Shown: positions 8,602 through 18,740, counted from the first letter of the stretch. The stretch: 64,000 nucleotides of DNA from FEN-1297 sp963843605 (GCA_963843605.1 CAWJLA010000004.1:372001-436000); one strand, 5' to 3'. Numbers and translations are program-made. Notes: a model not told the origin generated them from the letters alone.

Positions 8602-10260
8602 TTATTTTATTTGAGTCAGACGCTTCGGTCCCGCATTTAGAACTTCCTGCGGAGCTTCTTTCCGAAACAATTTAAAGTTCTCAATAAATCTGGCCGCAAG
8701 AGCATCATACTTCTTCCAGTACTCGTCTCTGCTGCCCCAGGAACTAGCTGGATCCAATACATCTTCCGGTACATCGGGACAACTAGTCGGCACTTCAAAT
8801 CCGAAAAGTTTATCTTTTCGGAAATTCACCTTAACCAGTTTACCGTCTAGAACGGCATTAAGTAAGTTACGGGTATGTTTAATGCTGATTCTTTTGCCCA
8901 CGCCGAATCTTCCGCCGACCCAGCCTGTATTTACAAGCCAGCACTGCACGTTGTGTTTAATCATTCTTTCTTTCAGCATCTTCGCATATTCGAAAGGATG
9001 TCTAACCATAAACGGCGCGCCGAAGCATGCGCTGAAAGTTATCTGCGGCTCCGTGCCTAAGCCTACTTCAGTACCGGCAATCTTTGAAGTATATCCGCTT
9101 ATAAAGTGATACTGTGCCTGATCCGGGTTTAATTTTGAGATGGGAGGCAGAACGCCTGAAGCGTCGCATGTAAGAAATATAATATTCTTCGGATGTTTCT
9201 TAACATAACCGCCGGGAACAACATTGGGAATAAAACTAAGCGGATATGAAGCTCTCGTATTTTCTGTTATCGAATCGTCGTTAAGATCAATCTTACGCGT
9301 TATGGGATCGTACACAACGTTTTCGAGAATAGTTCCGTATCTCTTCGTAGTCGCAAAAATCTCAGGTTCACTTTCAGCGGAGAGACGAATAACTTTTGCA
9401 TAGCATCCGCCTTCGAAATTGAATACTCCCTGAGAGCTCCAGCCGTGTTCGTCATCGCCGATCAGATTGCGATTAGGATCTGCCGAAAGCGTTGTTTTGC
9501 CGGTGCCGCTTAATCCGAAGAAGATCGCAACGTCGCCGTCTTTCCCTACATTTGCCGAACAATGCATCGGAAGTACATCCCGGAAAGTCAACAGAAAGTT
9601 CAGCACGGTGAATACTGATTTTTTAATTTCACCCGCGTATAAAGAATTTGCAATTACTGCGGTACGCGAAGCAAAATTTAAAATGATTCCTGTCTCCGTT
9701 CTGGTACCTTCTATTTTAGGGTCAACTTTAAAACCGGGTACGGTAATTACCGTAAATTCAGGTATGAATTTTTTAAGCTCTTCTTTATTGGAAGTGGTAA
9801 GAAACATATTTCTTGCAAAAAGACTGTGCCAGGCTTTTTCGGTTATTATTCTTATAGGCATCCGGTAATCAGGATCTGCTCCCACATAACAATCCTGAAC
9901 AAAAACTTCTTCACCTTGAAGATAAGATTCAACCCTGGACATCATCACATTAAATTTTTCAAGACTTAGCGGACGATTATTTACTCCCCACCATATATTG
10001 CTTTCGGTTGACTCTTCTTTAACGATGAACTTATCCGCGGCCGAACGGGCAGTGTGTTTCCCCGTCTTTGCGATCAGCGGACCTTCGGCAGCAAGATGCG
10101 CTTCATTTCTGAAGATGCTTTCTTCATAAAGAGCTGAATCGGGAAGGTTCCAGTATATCTTATCCAGATATTTCAGGCCGTGGTTAACAAGGCCGTAATC
10201 GGAAGCAAGTTCTTTTGCTTCTTTACTTGCGGGGGTCGAGAATTCTAAAAATTTACTCAT
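8602..10260 (-). CDS. pckA: Phosphoenolpyruvate carboxykinase (ATP)
   Basis: 552 residues from the ATG at 10258-10260; an ATG two codons earlier is less likely because this one forms an ATGA overlap with the preceding aminotransferase stop. The enzyme converts oxaloacetate and ATP to PEP, CO2 and ADP, the first step of gluconeogenesis. Visible motifs are the kinase-1a loop GLSGTGKTTLSADPNR near 249-264, the metal-binding IGDDEHGWS just after, HCSANVGKDGD before it, and the C-terminal GYTSKIAGTE and NTGWVGGRFGVGKRI blocks. Length and motifs are those of the ATP-dependent, not the GTP-dependent, family. Coupling to an aspartate aminotransferase suggests a joint role at the oxaloacetate node. 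Confidence 0.97.
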   Translation of the reverse strand: MSKFLEFSTPASKEAKELASDYGLVNHGLKYLDKIYWNLPDSALYEESIFRNEAHLAAEGPLIAKTGKHTARSAADKFIVKEESTESNIWWGVNNRPLSLEKFNVMMSRVESYLQGEEVFVQDCYVGADPDYRMPIRIITEKAWHSLFARNMFLTTSNKEELKKFIPEFTVITVPGFKVDPKIEGTRTETGIILNFASRTAVIANSLYAGEIKKSVFTVLNFLLTFRDVLPMHCSANVGKDGDVAIFFGLSGTGKTTLSADPNRNLIGDDEHGWSSQGVFNFEGGCYAKVIRLSAESEPEIFATTKRYGTILENVVYDPITRKIDLNDDSITENTRASYPLSFIPNVVPGGYVKKHPKNIIFLTCDASGVLPPISKLNPDQAQYHFISGYTSKIAGTEVGLGTEPQITFSACFGAPFMVRHPFEYAKMLKERMIKHNVQCWLVNTGWVGGRFGVGKRISIKHTRNLLNAVLDGKLVKVNFRKDKLFGFEVPTSCPDVPEDVLDPASSWGSRDEYWKKYDALAARFIENFKLFRKEAPQEVLNAGPKRLTQIK

Positions 10261-11474
10261 GACCAATCCCTCACTAATTTACGGTCGCCGATAAATAATT
10301 CATTGGGAGAATTAGGATCTAACGCCCATTTGATTCTTTCGACGCCTTCGGTTATATCTTTAATGCTTCCGCAATAACTTAAACGCAGATAACCTTCCAT
10401 ACCGAATTCGGCACCGGGAACTGTAAGCACCATAACCTTATCGATTAAGAATTCGGAAAGTTTATTTGAATTTTTTTCGTACGCGCTGAAATCCGCAAAG
10501 CAATAGAACGTTCCGTCAGGTTTGGTAACTTTAACGCCTTCGAATGCGTTGAGCTGATCCATCATTATATTTCTGTTATTCTCAAGAGTTAGTCGAAGGT
10601 TTTCCACGCCAGATTGAATTCCGTTCAAAGCGCCGACAGCGGCTTTCTGCAGAAGTATCGAAGGGCCGGATGTCTGATGTCCCTGTATATTGGACATTGC
10701 TTCGATTACTTTTTTATTGCCCACAGCCCAGCCTATTCTGAAGCCGGTCATTGCATACTGTTTGGAAACACCATTAATCAAAATGATTTTAGAACTTTCC
10801 GATTTGTCTTTCGCATATTCAAAACAATTTATAGGCTTCTTTCCGTCGAATATCAACCTGTGATAAATATCGTCCATTATTAAATACAAATCTTTCTTTT
10901 CACAGAACTGAACGATATCGGAAATAAACTCTTCGGAATACATTGCACCGGAAGGATTATTAGGACTGTTTATAATTACTGCTTTTGTATTTGATCCGAC
11001 TTTTTGTTCGATATCCTGAATCCTCGGATAAAAGCTGCCGTCTTCGGCAGGGGCGCCTACACCGATTGCACCGCAAAGTTTTGCCATTTCCGGATAGCTG
11101 ACCCAGAAAGGTGCCGGATAAACTACTTCTTCCTGCGGATTAAGAATTGCCTGAAGTGCAACCATAATAGCTTGTTTTGCGCCTCCGGAGGCAATAACGT
11201 TTTCGGGAGCTACTTTTCGATCGTAAAATTCTTCTGTGTACCGAATTATAGCTTTCTTTAATGCCGGAATACCGTCAACAGGTGCGTATCTCACTTCTCC
11301 AGAGTTAAGATGCGCTGCTGTTGCTAAAATAGCATCCATTGGAACCATACTTTTCGGTTCTCCGCCGCCTAAATGAATAACCGGCTCACCCTTTTCCCTT
11401 AATAATGCTGCTTTTTCGTTAAGTTTAAGAGTTGGGGAAGCACTAATAGACCTTGCAATTTGACTAAGACTCAT
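10257..11474 (-). CDS. Aspartate aminotransferase, PLP fold type I
   Basis: 405 residues of the class I/II aminotransferase family, subgroup I-beta/gamma. Key features: substrate-binding LGGGEP near 35-40, INSPNNPSG near 168-176 (Asn contacting PLP), MDDIYHRL near 200-207 (Asp and Tyr at the cofactor), and the Schiff-base lysine Lys238 in GVSKQYAMTGFRIGWAVG. Near the C-terminus, GMEGYLRLSYCG carries the substrate-carboxylate arginine. It reversibly converts aspartate and 2-oxoglutarate to oxaloacetate and glutamate; related enzymes act on aromatic amino acids or prephenate, so specificity is not certain. Its TGA overlaps the pckA ATG, implying translational coupling. Upstream lies a 312-base gap. 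Confidence 0.9.
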   Translation of the reverse strand: MSLSQIARSISASPTLKLNEKAALLREKGEPVIHLGGGEPKSMVPMDAILATAAHLNSGEVRYAPVDGIPALKKAIIRYTEEFYDRKVAPENVIASGGAKQAIMVALQAILNPQEEVVYPAPFWVSYPEMAKLCGAIGVGAPAEDGSFYPRIQDIEQKVGSNTKAVIINSPNNPSGAMYSEEFISDIVQFCEKKDLYLIMDDIYHRLIFDGKKPINCFEYAKDKSESSKIILINGVSKQYAMTGFRIGWAVGNKKVIEAMSNIQGHQTSGPSILLQKAAVGALNGIQSGVENLRLTLENNRNIMMDQLNAFEGVKVTKPDGTFYCFADFSAYEKNSNKLSEFLIDKVMVLTVPGAEFGMEGYLRLSYCGSIKDITEGVERIKWALDPNSPNELFIGDRKLVRDWS

Positions 11475-11733
11475 GTTCTACCCCGTTATATTGTAGCGTT
11501 TGATATGTGATAATATTACAATATGCAAATTATTGGCAGGTGATTTTAGAATCAAGTTTTTTATGATTTATTTTAACAAAATATGAATAAAAATTTTTAA
11601 TTCTGCATATTAACAAGCTTGTATTCATTTAATCGTTATTTAATAAATATTTAACAAATGTTGATTCTTATAAATATGGTGGGAATAGCAAATAAAAATA
11701 TTTTATACAATTTTCTAATTACATAAAATATTT

Positions 11734-11771
11734 TGGCGATAATGTTGTTGTCGCGGACCCCATTATCGCCA
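11734..11771 (-). terminator. 11-bp perfect inverted repeat in the 312-base gap after the M16 gene
   Basis: TGGCGATAATG (11734-11744) and CATTATCGCCA (11761-11771) form an unbroken 11-bp stem with a 16-base loop, 15 bases after the M16 peptidase stop. On the minus strand the 3' side reads AAAATATTTTATG, so there is no classical T-run. It may act as a terminator or as an mRNA-stabilising hairpin. In the rest of the gap, 11475-11733, I see only AT-rich sequence and no gene. Confidence 0.5.
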
Positions 11772-11786
11772 TTTATTTAATCATTT

Positions 11787-14507
11787 TTATTTCGGACTCG
11801 GTCCCTCGGTAACCTGAATCATATCATCAGGCCTTAACCATTTTTTATAAGCTGCTTGAATCTCACCGGAAGTTAATGCCAAATACTTCTTTGCGGCTAA
11901 AGTCGGCTCGTCAAGCGGCAGATCATTTAGTGATCTTGAAAGCAGTCCGCCGGCAATACTGCTTATACTCGACTCGGATAACGGGATTTCCCTTAACATC
12001 ATTGCTTTAGCCTGTTCAAGTTCATGCGTAGTTACCGCAGAGTTCTGCATTTGTTTTAAATCTCTGACAATTATAGTGCGTGCTTTTGATACATTAGGAG
12101 GGTCGCATCCGTAATTTACACTGTATGTGGATCTTGTTTTCCCGATACCGAAGGATGAAGATACATAATATACAAGTCCGGAATTTTCGCGAAGATCTTT
12201 ATAAAGCCTGGTAGCATAGAATGAACCGCCGAGCACATGATTACCAAGTTCCAATGCATAATAGTCGGGGTTAGAACGGTCAAGACTCAATGTCTCTGCA
12301 AGCGTTACCTTGTCCTGAACTCTGCTTTTATCGGGTACGGCAGCTACAGAAGGTTTGTTTGGCGGTACAGGAGAAAATTCCGTATTTGGTTTAGGACCGC
12401 TTGCTTTCCAATTGCCGAAATATTTTTCGATTACATATTTTGCAGAGTCCGGATTAACATTTCCTATAACTACAATTGTTGTCATATCGGGGCGGTAAAC
12501 TTTCTGATAATAATCTTTAACGTCATCCAGGCTTACCGACTTTACTGTTTCCGGCGTAGTTTGCCGAAGCGACGGATCGCCTTCAGGCAGAAGTGCTGTT
12601 CTTACCGCTCTTCCGGTCAGGTAGTCAGGGCTTTTTAATTCTCCGGCTACTGTTTGTGAAGTCTGCATTCTTATTACATTAAATGCCTGTTCTGGCAAAC
12701 CCGGGTTGAGTAAATTATCGGCCAATAATTCCGCTCCACGGTCAAAGTGGTTCGAAAGAACTTCAAGCGAAAAACCGGTTCCCGCGTCTTCGCTTGCGCC
12801 GATGTCATCGAGTGCTTTTTGAAATTCCACTCTGTTTAAAGTTTTAGATCCGTAATCGAATAACTGTGAGAGCACCCCGCTTTCGCCGTCTTTATTTTTC
12901 GGCGTTTGAAGATCGGGATTATTTTTTATTCTTCCGTATATGCTTATTGTATTGCTTATCGTTTCTGGCTGGATGATTAATTTTATTCCGTTAGGCAGCG
13001 TGCTAACAACCGGATTAACTATGGATGCCGGAACCGTTAATCGTCCCAGAGCTTTCGATGCCCATTCGGGTAAGGCAACTTGCTTGGGGTTTTTAGGCGC
13101 AAATGATTCCTGACCGCCGAAAGAGTTTTTTGTAATAGGTTTGCCGGACGACTGCGGAGTTAGAATCGCAAATATTGCATGCGAGTCATCCAAATATTTT
13201 TTTGCCACTCTGTTAACGTCTTCTACCGTTACATTTTCAAGAGCTTTTAATTCTTCTTCAGGAGAATCTTTTCCGTCTACGGCTACAGCTTCGGACCACG
13301 ATGAAGCTAATCCTGATATTGAATTCTTTTGAAATTCCGCCGAAGATAATTCCTGTCGTTTTTCTGCTTCAATCAATTCTTTGGAGAAACCTTTCTTCAA
13401 ATCCTTTTTGATAAGATCCTGCACTTCTTTGAGAAGCATCTTTGAATCTGCTCCTTTGGGAAATACAGCAAGTGCAAATCCCAATCCGGTCTCGGGCAGG
13501 TTGCTGTACTGGAATCCGGCATACAGTGCTTTGCCCGTCGGTACAAGCGAAGAATAAAGACTTCCTCTCTGGTTGCTTAATACATCCGATAAGATCTGTG
13601 AAGCGGCATAATCGGGACTGCTGGATCCCGGCATGCGGTAGGATATAACCGCAAATCCGTATGGAAGATCTGTCTGCAGATTTAAAGTATCGGGAATAAC
13701 CGGAGTAAGATTTATTTCCGGTTTTTTAGGAAGTTCTTTCCGCGGAATATCGCTGAAGAGTTTTTTTACCTCGGCTAATGTTTTTTCCGGATCAAGTTTG
13801 CCGACTACTACAAGTATCGCATTGTTGGGAGCGTACCAGGTGTCGTGAAATTTCTTTAACATAGCACCGGATGTTTTATTGAAAGAAGGTCTTGTTCCCA
13901 GCGCATCATGAGAATAAGGTGTTCCTTTAAACAATGCTTTAAGCAGTTTGGTATAAAAAACATATTGAGGGTTCGAAAGATCAGCGGCAACTTCCTGTTC
14001 AATTGCGCCTCGTTCATTTTTCCACAACGAATCGGTGCATAAGATGTTTTTCATCCTGATGGATTGGATATGAAGGGCGACATCAATATCTTCCGCCGGA
14101 ACGGTAAAGAAGTACTGAGTTACCGTCTGTCTGGTATCTGCATTGAAGTTACCTCCCATTGCTGCGCTTATGTCAGCCAGTTGATCTACCGAAAGTCCTT
14201 TGCTTCCCCTGAACATCATATGCTCGGTTGCGTGCGCCGTTCCGGGAAATCCTTCAGGCGCTTCATTGGAGCCGACCATGTAGTTAATTTCTGTGGTAAC
14301 AACAGGTGCCAGAGAATTTTTGACAATCACTACCTTCAACCCGTTTTTCAACGTCGCCCGCACAACATTACCGCTGCTGTTGTCCTTTGCAGACATGTAA
14401 GGGAATAAAAATACAATAAGCAGTAAAACTGCCGTCGACAATCGAATTAATTTTTTAGAATCGATTTTATTGTTGATAAAATAATTTAAATTTTGCTTGT
14501 ACAACAT
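11787..14507 (-). CDS. M16 family zinc metallopeptidase, two-domain, exported
   Basis: 906 residues. An N-terminal hydrophobic segment (LSTAVLLLIVFLFPYMSA, about 23-40) acts as signal peptide or anchor. The first M16 unit has the inverted zinc motif HATEH (92-96) and the distal ligand within ERGAIEQEVAAD (Glu near 172), so it should be catalytic. The second unit (from about 480) lacks HxxEH but keeps the inactive-partner features NPDYYALELGNHVLGG and RLYKDLRENSGLVYYV. This two-in-one arrangement is the pitrilysin/PqqL-like form, in which the halves close around a peptide. It probably degrades peptides in the periplasm. It faces the M24 gene across a 367-base gap and is followed by an 11-bp hairpin. 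Confidence 0.92.
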   Translation of the reverse strand: MLYKQNLNYFINNKIDSKKLIRLSTAVLLLIVFLFPYMSAKDNSSGNVVRATLKNGLKVVIVKNSLAPVVTTEINYMVGSNEAPEGFPGTAHATEHMMFRGSKGLSVDQLADISAAMGGNFNADTRQTVTQYFFTVPAEDIDVALHIQSIRMKNILCTDSLWKNERGAIEQEVAADLSNPQYVFYTKLLKALFKGTPYSHDALGTRPSFNKTSGAMLKKFHDTWYAPNNAILVVVGKLDPEKTLAEVKKLFSDIPRKELPKKPEINLTPVIPDTLNLQTDLPYGFAVISYRMPGSSSPDYAASQILSDVLSNQRGSLYSSLVPTGKALYAGFQYSNLPETGLGFALAVFPKGADSKMLLKEVQDLIKKDLKKGFSKELIEAEKRQELSSAEFQKNSISGLASSWSEAVAVDGKDSPEEELKALENVTVEDVNRVAKKYLDDSHAIFAILTPQSSGKPITKNSFGGQESFAPKNPKQVALPEWASKALGRLTVPASIVNPVVSTLPNGIKLIIQPETISNTISIYGRIKNNPDLQTPKNKDGESGVLSQLFDYGSKTLNRVEFQKALDDIGASEDAGTGFSLEVLSNHFDRGAELLADNLLNPGLPEQAFNVIRMQTSQTVAGELKSPDYLTGRAVRTALLPEGDPSLRQTTPETVKSVSLDDVKDYYQKVYRPDMTTIVVIGNVNPDSAKYVIEKYFGNWKASGPKPNTEFSPVPPNKPSVAAVPDKSRVQDKVTLAETLSLDRSNPDYYALELGNHVLGGSFYATRLYKDLRENSGLVYYVSSSFGIGKTRSTYSVNYGCDPPNVSKARTIIVRDLKQMQNSAVTTHELEQAKAMMLREIPLSESSISSIAGGLLSRSLNDLPLDEPTLAAKKYLALTSGEIQAAYKKWLRPDDMIQVTEGPSPK

Positions 14508-14874
14508 TACACTCTCCCGGTTTAAACTTAACTGATATCATGAGTAAAACTCTTTAGACAGGATAAATAGTCTAAGATTTGAATATGATTTTAAGAATAT
14601 TTGTAATTATGAGGTGGGCATTGAGTCACAATAACGATTACCCGTATAAATACTTAACACAGTCTATAATTTTTATGAACGAGGGATCCATATTAGAAGT
14701 TCGGATAGAAAGTTTATCAGGTGAGTCAAATTCTGATTAGATATAGTTCACCGTTTAATTCCGCTCACTGTGAGAAGATAATCTGCCTTTTGTTATATCT
14801 TGAATGAAATTTTTGGGGATAAAAATCAAATTCATCAAACAATCCGCATTAGAATTTATACCGGCATTTTCATT
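14508..14874. other. 367-base gap without a recognisable gene
   Basis: Between the start of the M16 gene and the stop of the M24 gene, both on the minus strand. I see no open frame with a plausible protein, no RNA gene and no strong hairpin. It presumably holds the M16 promoter. Just before the M16 start is an interrupted CTCTCCCGG on the plus strand (CCGGGAGAG on the minus strand), which is a fair ribosome-binding site. Confidence 0.5.
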
Positions 14875-16203
14875 TTATCGTTTTTTAATTTCAGAAAATA
14901 ATGTTTCAATTTCTGGAATCTCTTTCGGTATGCTAACGGAAAGCACCTTTGAACCGCCTGTAGTTACAAGAACATCGTCTTCTATTCTTATACCGAACCC
15001 TCTATACTTTTCCGCAATAGTTGTATCTTCCTCCGGAAAATATAGGCCCGGTTCAACTGTAATTATCATGCCGGCTCTTAACGTATCGCTTGAAGTTAAA
15101 TCATGTACATCCAGTCCGACGGAATGAGATACTCCGTGTGGCATATAATTCTCCATACCTTTTTGTGCAAATATTTCGAGTGTTTTTTTATTTAAATCGT
15201 AAAACGTCACGCCTGGTTTTATTATATCAATAACCTGTTTTTGAGCTTCGAGTACCATATTATAAATTTCTTTTTGTGCATCGTTGAATTTACCCGACAC
15301 CGGTAGCGTTCTTGTAATATCCGCGGCATAACCTTTATATTCTCCCCCGATATCCATAACAACTATTTCTCCATCCTTCATTTGCATATTGTCTTTATTA
15401 TAATGAAGAACTAAAGAATTCTTTCCGCTTCCTATAATTGAAGGAAATGAAGTATAATCGCAGCCTTGTTTTAACATTTCTCCTTCAATAGCCCCGCGTA
15501 ATTGATACTCCCATGCTCCGGGCCTGCAGAGCTTGACGGCTTCTTTAAATCCGTCTCCCGTAATTTTGATGGCTTTCTTAATGAGAGATACTTCGGTTTC
15601 GGATTTTATCTCCCGTAATTTTGATATTATTAAATCCAGGTTCTTAATTTTAATTCCGGGATGCTTCAATTCAAATTTGTCCTTATTTCCTTTTTCAGCG
15701 AAAATCATTTTGTTATTCAGCCAATCAAAATAAAACGGATTATCCGAAGAAGAGGTATATATCTTATTTAAATTTTTAAGAATTGAGTTAAATATTTTAT
15801 TAAACTCGAGGCTATTCAATACTGCTTCATGATCATTTATGACGGTATCTCCGTTATCATCCGGATCAAAAAAAATATAATGAACTTTAGAATTTCTAAT
15901 TTTTATACCTTCCGGCAATATTATTAAATAACAATTTGGTTCATCAACTCCCGAAAGGTAAAGGAAGTTACTCTCCTGTCTGAAAAGGTATTCAACATCC
16001 CCGTTGCGTTTTTTTGTATCTGCCGCTTTAAGTATAACGGCGGAACTGTCGTCTAAAAGTTTTATTAAATTATTTCTTCTCTCCCGGAATTCAATGGAAA
16101 GTATTTTTTGTGCGGATGAAAAACCGGAGAGGATAGTAAAAAGCAAACCGGAGATTATCAGAATTGAATAGATATTTAACCAGGCTGAATTTTTGTTTCC
16201 CAT
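14875..16203 (-). CDS. Xaa-Pro aminopeptidase-like M24 metallopeptidase, exported
   Basis: 442 residues. The first 31 residues form a signal peptide (IYSILIISGLLFTILSGFSSAQ). An aminopeptidase-P N-terminal domain follows (FRERRNNLIKLLDDSSAVIL, ESNFLYLSGVDEPNCYLII). The pita-bread catalytic domain starts near 205, with the dinuclear-metal ligands in VVMDIGGEYKGYAADITRT (two Asp), HGVSHSVGLDVHD (His), TVEPGLYFP (Glu) and GIRIEDDVLVT (Glu). It is complete and should remove an N-terminal residue before proline. Export is unusual for aminopeptidase P, but pairs with the exported M16 protease next door and suggests peptide scavenging outside the inner membrane. It ends 367 bases from the M16 gene. 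Confidence 0.9.
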   Translation of the reverse strand: MGNKNSAWLNIYSILIISGLLFTILSGFSSAQKILSIEFRERRNNLIKLLDDSSAVILKAADTKKRNGDVEYLFRQESNFLYLSGVDEPNCYLIILPEGIKIRNSKVHYIFFDPDDNGDTVINDHEAVLNSLEFNKIFNSILKNLNKIYTSSSDNPFYFDWLNNKMIFAEKGNKDKFELKHPGIKIKNLDLIISKLREIKSETEVSLIKKAIKITGDGFKEAVKLCRPGAWEYQLRGAIEGEMLKQGCDYTSFPSIIGSGKNSLVLHYNKDNMQMKDGEIVVMDIGGEYKGYAADITRTLPVSGKFNDAQKEIYNMVLEAQKQVIDIIKPGVTFYDLNKKTLEIFAQKGMENYMPHGVSHSVGLDVHDLTSSDTLRAGMIITVEPGLYFPEEDTTIAEKYRGFGIRIEDDVLVTTGGSKVLSVSIPKEIPEIETLFSEIKKR

Positions 16204-16238
16204 AACCTCCCCCGTTTGGTATTAAAATATTTATTTTT

Positions 16239-18542
16239 TCAATTCCACTTTTTGGTATACCATTTTTCAATAACCGACTGTGCCGGTTTGTTATTTGGAA
16301 TATAATTATTATTCCTTACGCCGCCGTATGTTAAATAACTGGGCCATTTCCACCAGTACATTCCTGCAAGCCATTTTCTTCCGTAAGAAGCCTTTAATAA
16401 AGCATTGTAACATCTGGCCTGACTTATAAGATTTATACTGTCTCTCCCGGCCGATTCCATAGCCGTCTTCCACGGCCTCCCGGTGCTTCTGAAACCTACT
16501 TCCGTAAATATAGCTTGTCTGTCGTATTTTTTGCAAATATTCTCTACATTGTTCATTACCGATTCTGCTCCCTTGAACAGTTCTTTATCCGTAGGATTAT
16601 CTTTATTACTGATCGGGTAATATTCGCTGAGACCAATATAATTGAAAGCTTTCCAGAAAGTAAGGTTTTCAAATTCGTTGCTCCAATTTGCTCCGTACGT
16701 AATTTTTCCGTTGTATAGCCGACGTATTTTTGCCGTTAACTTTATCCAATCTTTTTCATGACCGACAGTCGCACCGCCTAGTTCATTTCCTATACATAAC
16801 ACAGGAATATTATACATTTCAGAAATCATTGCGTAGTGAACTATCCAATTATAATAATAATGGAAAAATAATTCCCAGTCTTTTTTGCTTTTCATTTTAA
16901 TATCGCCAGGCCATAAGTTTCTTCCCAGATAAATTTGAGGCTTCATCATTAAGGTCATATTCTTTTTAAAAGCAACGTGTGAAAGAAAAATCATAGATTC
17001 GTCGTTTTCCGCGCCTGCAAATTCCCAGAATCTTAACGGCTCGGGGACCGAAGCATCGCGTACGGATGTAAACGGCGTAATTGAAAACGAATTAGCGCCG
17101 ATACTTTTTATTTTTTCAATAGATTTTTTTGCATCCTCCGAGAGATAGCCGTTATAAATATCGTATCCCACATGAGCAAAACAGAATCCTTTTTGGAATG
17201 CGTTAATTTTTTTATTAAAATCCTTTTTATAGTTGTTTATTTCATTTTTGTATTCACCGGTTAATTTTTCCAGGAATAATTCCCATCCGTTTTGAAACCG
17301 GTTAAGATCAATATTCTGTTCAGAAAAATTTTTATAAACATTAAGAAACCCGGTCTTACCGTATTTATCTATTAAGAAATCGACGAACATTCCGGCAAGC
17401 GGACCGGCGATAAGAGGAGAAATGAATTGTAGTTTATTATTATCCAGTAATTCCCCCAGCTCCGGGATATTTCCGGATTCGGCGATCAGTGCCGCCCAGA
17501 ACTTGAATCCTTTTCTTCTCCAGTTGCTTGTGAAATGCATGGCAAGTCCGGTCTCAAGGAAATCGGTCTCAGGTTTACCAAGGTTTTGTCTTAATATTAA
17601 TTGAGCATTAGAAAAATAATCATCCCCTTTAATCCAATCGTTTAAGACCAGCCTGATTGTGCTGTCATTGAAGTCAGTGTTTTCAAGACTTGTATTCCGT
17701 GTTATCAGCCCTTTATTTTCAAAGCTGTCGAATATATAACACGTTGTTTTATGCACGGATATCTTGTTACTAAAAAAGTCTTTCATCTTTCCCAGCATTC
17801 CGGAAAAGATGTGTTCTGTTTTTCTTATTTGTTCTGCGCCCGTACTTTTAGAATAAACGATATATTTATAATAAGCGAAATCGGAATATGTTTTTTTCAT
17901 ACTGCCGAAATCACGGTAATTGTTTAAATCGGGTGTCCACTGATGCGAGTCATTCATTTTAAATGTATCCATAACCTCGCACATTCCGTTCTCAAAAATA
18001 TTTATATCGCCTGTAAGTCTAACGGAAATATTATTGGATATATATCTATCGCTGTTCCCCGAAATTAAATACATCGCTTTGTTTTTATTCCACGGATTGG
18101 GATAAAGCAATGTAACCAGCGATGTTGAATCGTTATAAGTTTTTTTATTGAATGAAAATCCGCTTTTTGAGAATTTAACAGGAAGTTGACCGGATAATTT
18201 TCTTAATACGGTATTTGATTCATACGTCCCGACAACGAATATTGAATTGTTTCCAAGATCATTAATTGTAACCGAAGTATCCGCTATCGGTTTAATCATG
18301 ATCCGCCTGAAGCCGTTTACTATATTCTCAATAGACCCGGCATAAATCTTTGAATAGGCCGCATTTGAAGAAGGATAAATAATTATGCCGCCGTTTAAAT
18401 ATAATTCATGAAGCAACTGCCTTCTTCCGATTAAACTTTCCTTCTTACCGGATTGAAAAGATTTACCCGAGTAAGAATTAATAATAAAATAAAGTCCTGA
18501 CCCGGCAATTAAAATTAGAATAATTAAATAAATTTTTTTCAT
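16239..18542 (-). CDS. Exported fusion: peptidase-like N-half and GH113-like glycosidase C-half
   Basis: 767 residues. Residues 1-23 are a signal or anchor (MKKIYLIILILIAGSGLYFI). The middle (about 250-430) resembles the helical part of gluzincin peptidases: DFLETGLAMHF near 328-337, then SPLIAGPLAGMFVDFLIDKYGKTGFLNVY. There is no HExxH, so it is probably non-catalytic. Residues about 450-767 form a TIM-barrel glycosidase-like domain: GFCFAHVGY, IGANSFSITPF, LMMKPQIYL, CIGNELGG with Glu587 as likely acid/base, and IFTEVGFRS with Glu681 as likely nucleophile, then GMYWWKWPS. This order fits GH113 (beta-mannanase) and related clan GH-A enzymes. The substrate is unknown. The start lies beside a minisatellite. 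Confidence 0.7.
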   Translation of the reverse strand: MKKIYLIILILIAGSGLYFIINSYSGKSFQSGKKESLIGRRQLLHELYLNGGIIIYPSSNAAYSKIYAGSIENIVNGFRRIMIKPIADTSVTINDLGNNSIFVVGTYESNTVLRKLSGQLPVKFSKSGFSFNKKTYNDSTSLVTLLYPNPWNKNKAMYLISGNSDRYISNNISVRLTGDINIFENGMCEVMDTFKMNDSHQWTPDLNNYRDFGSMKKTYSDFAYYKYIVYSKSTGAEQIRKTEHIFSGMLGKMKDFFSNKISVHKTTCYIFDSFENKGLITRNTSLENTDFNDSTIRLVLNDWIKGDDYFSNAQLILRQNLGKPETDFLETGLAMHFTSNWRRKGFKFWAALIAESGNIPELGELLDNNKLQFISPLIAGPLAGMFVDFLIDKYGKTGFLNVYKNFSEQNIDLNRFQNGWELFLEKLTGEYKNEINNYKKDFNKKINAFQKGFCFAHVGYDIYNGYLSEDAKKSIEKIKSIGANSFSITPFTSVRDASVPEPLRFWEFAGAENDESMIFLSHVAFKKNMTLMMKPQIYLGRNLWPGDIKMKSKKDWELFFHYYYNWIVHYAMISEMYNIPVLCIGNELGGATVGHEKDWIKLTAKIRRLYNGKITYGANWSNEFENLTFWKAFNYIGLSEYYPISNKDNPTDKELFKGAESVMNNVENICKKYDRQAIFTEVGFRSTGRPWKTAMESAGRDSINLISQARCYNALLKASYGRKWLAGMYWWKWPSYLTYGGVRNNNYIPNNKPAQSVIEKWYTKKWN

Positions 18543-18620
18543 GTCCGCAAACAGCCTTTGTGTTGGAAAGGAATATAAGAAATAAAATCAGTCTTTGGTT
18601 TGATGAAGGTATTAAAATAG

Positions 18621-18740
18621 CAAGAATGCATGGAAAGAAGTATGAATGCATGGAAAGAAGCATGAATGTATGGGAAGAAGCATGGATGCATGGAAAGAAG
18701 CATGAATGTATGAAGAGCATGGATGCATGGAAGAAACATG
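18621..18740. repeat. 20-bp minisatellite (VNTR-like)
   Basis: Six head-to-tail copies of a unit close to CATGAATGCATGGAAAGAAG. The first four are exactly 20 bases (18621-18640, 18641-18660, 18661-18680, 18681-18700); the next two are shortened to about 17 and 19 bases. The copies differ by single substitutions such as GCATGG/GTATGG. The array lies between the 3' end of uvrA and the 5' end of the fusion gene. Open frames through it read as repeated MHA/FFP-type residues and are judged spurious. Confidence 0.85.

Noticed and set aside
18621..18740. CRISPR array
   Set aside because: Head-to-tail 20-bp units with no spacers and no cas genes.
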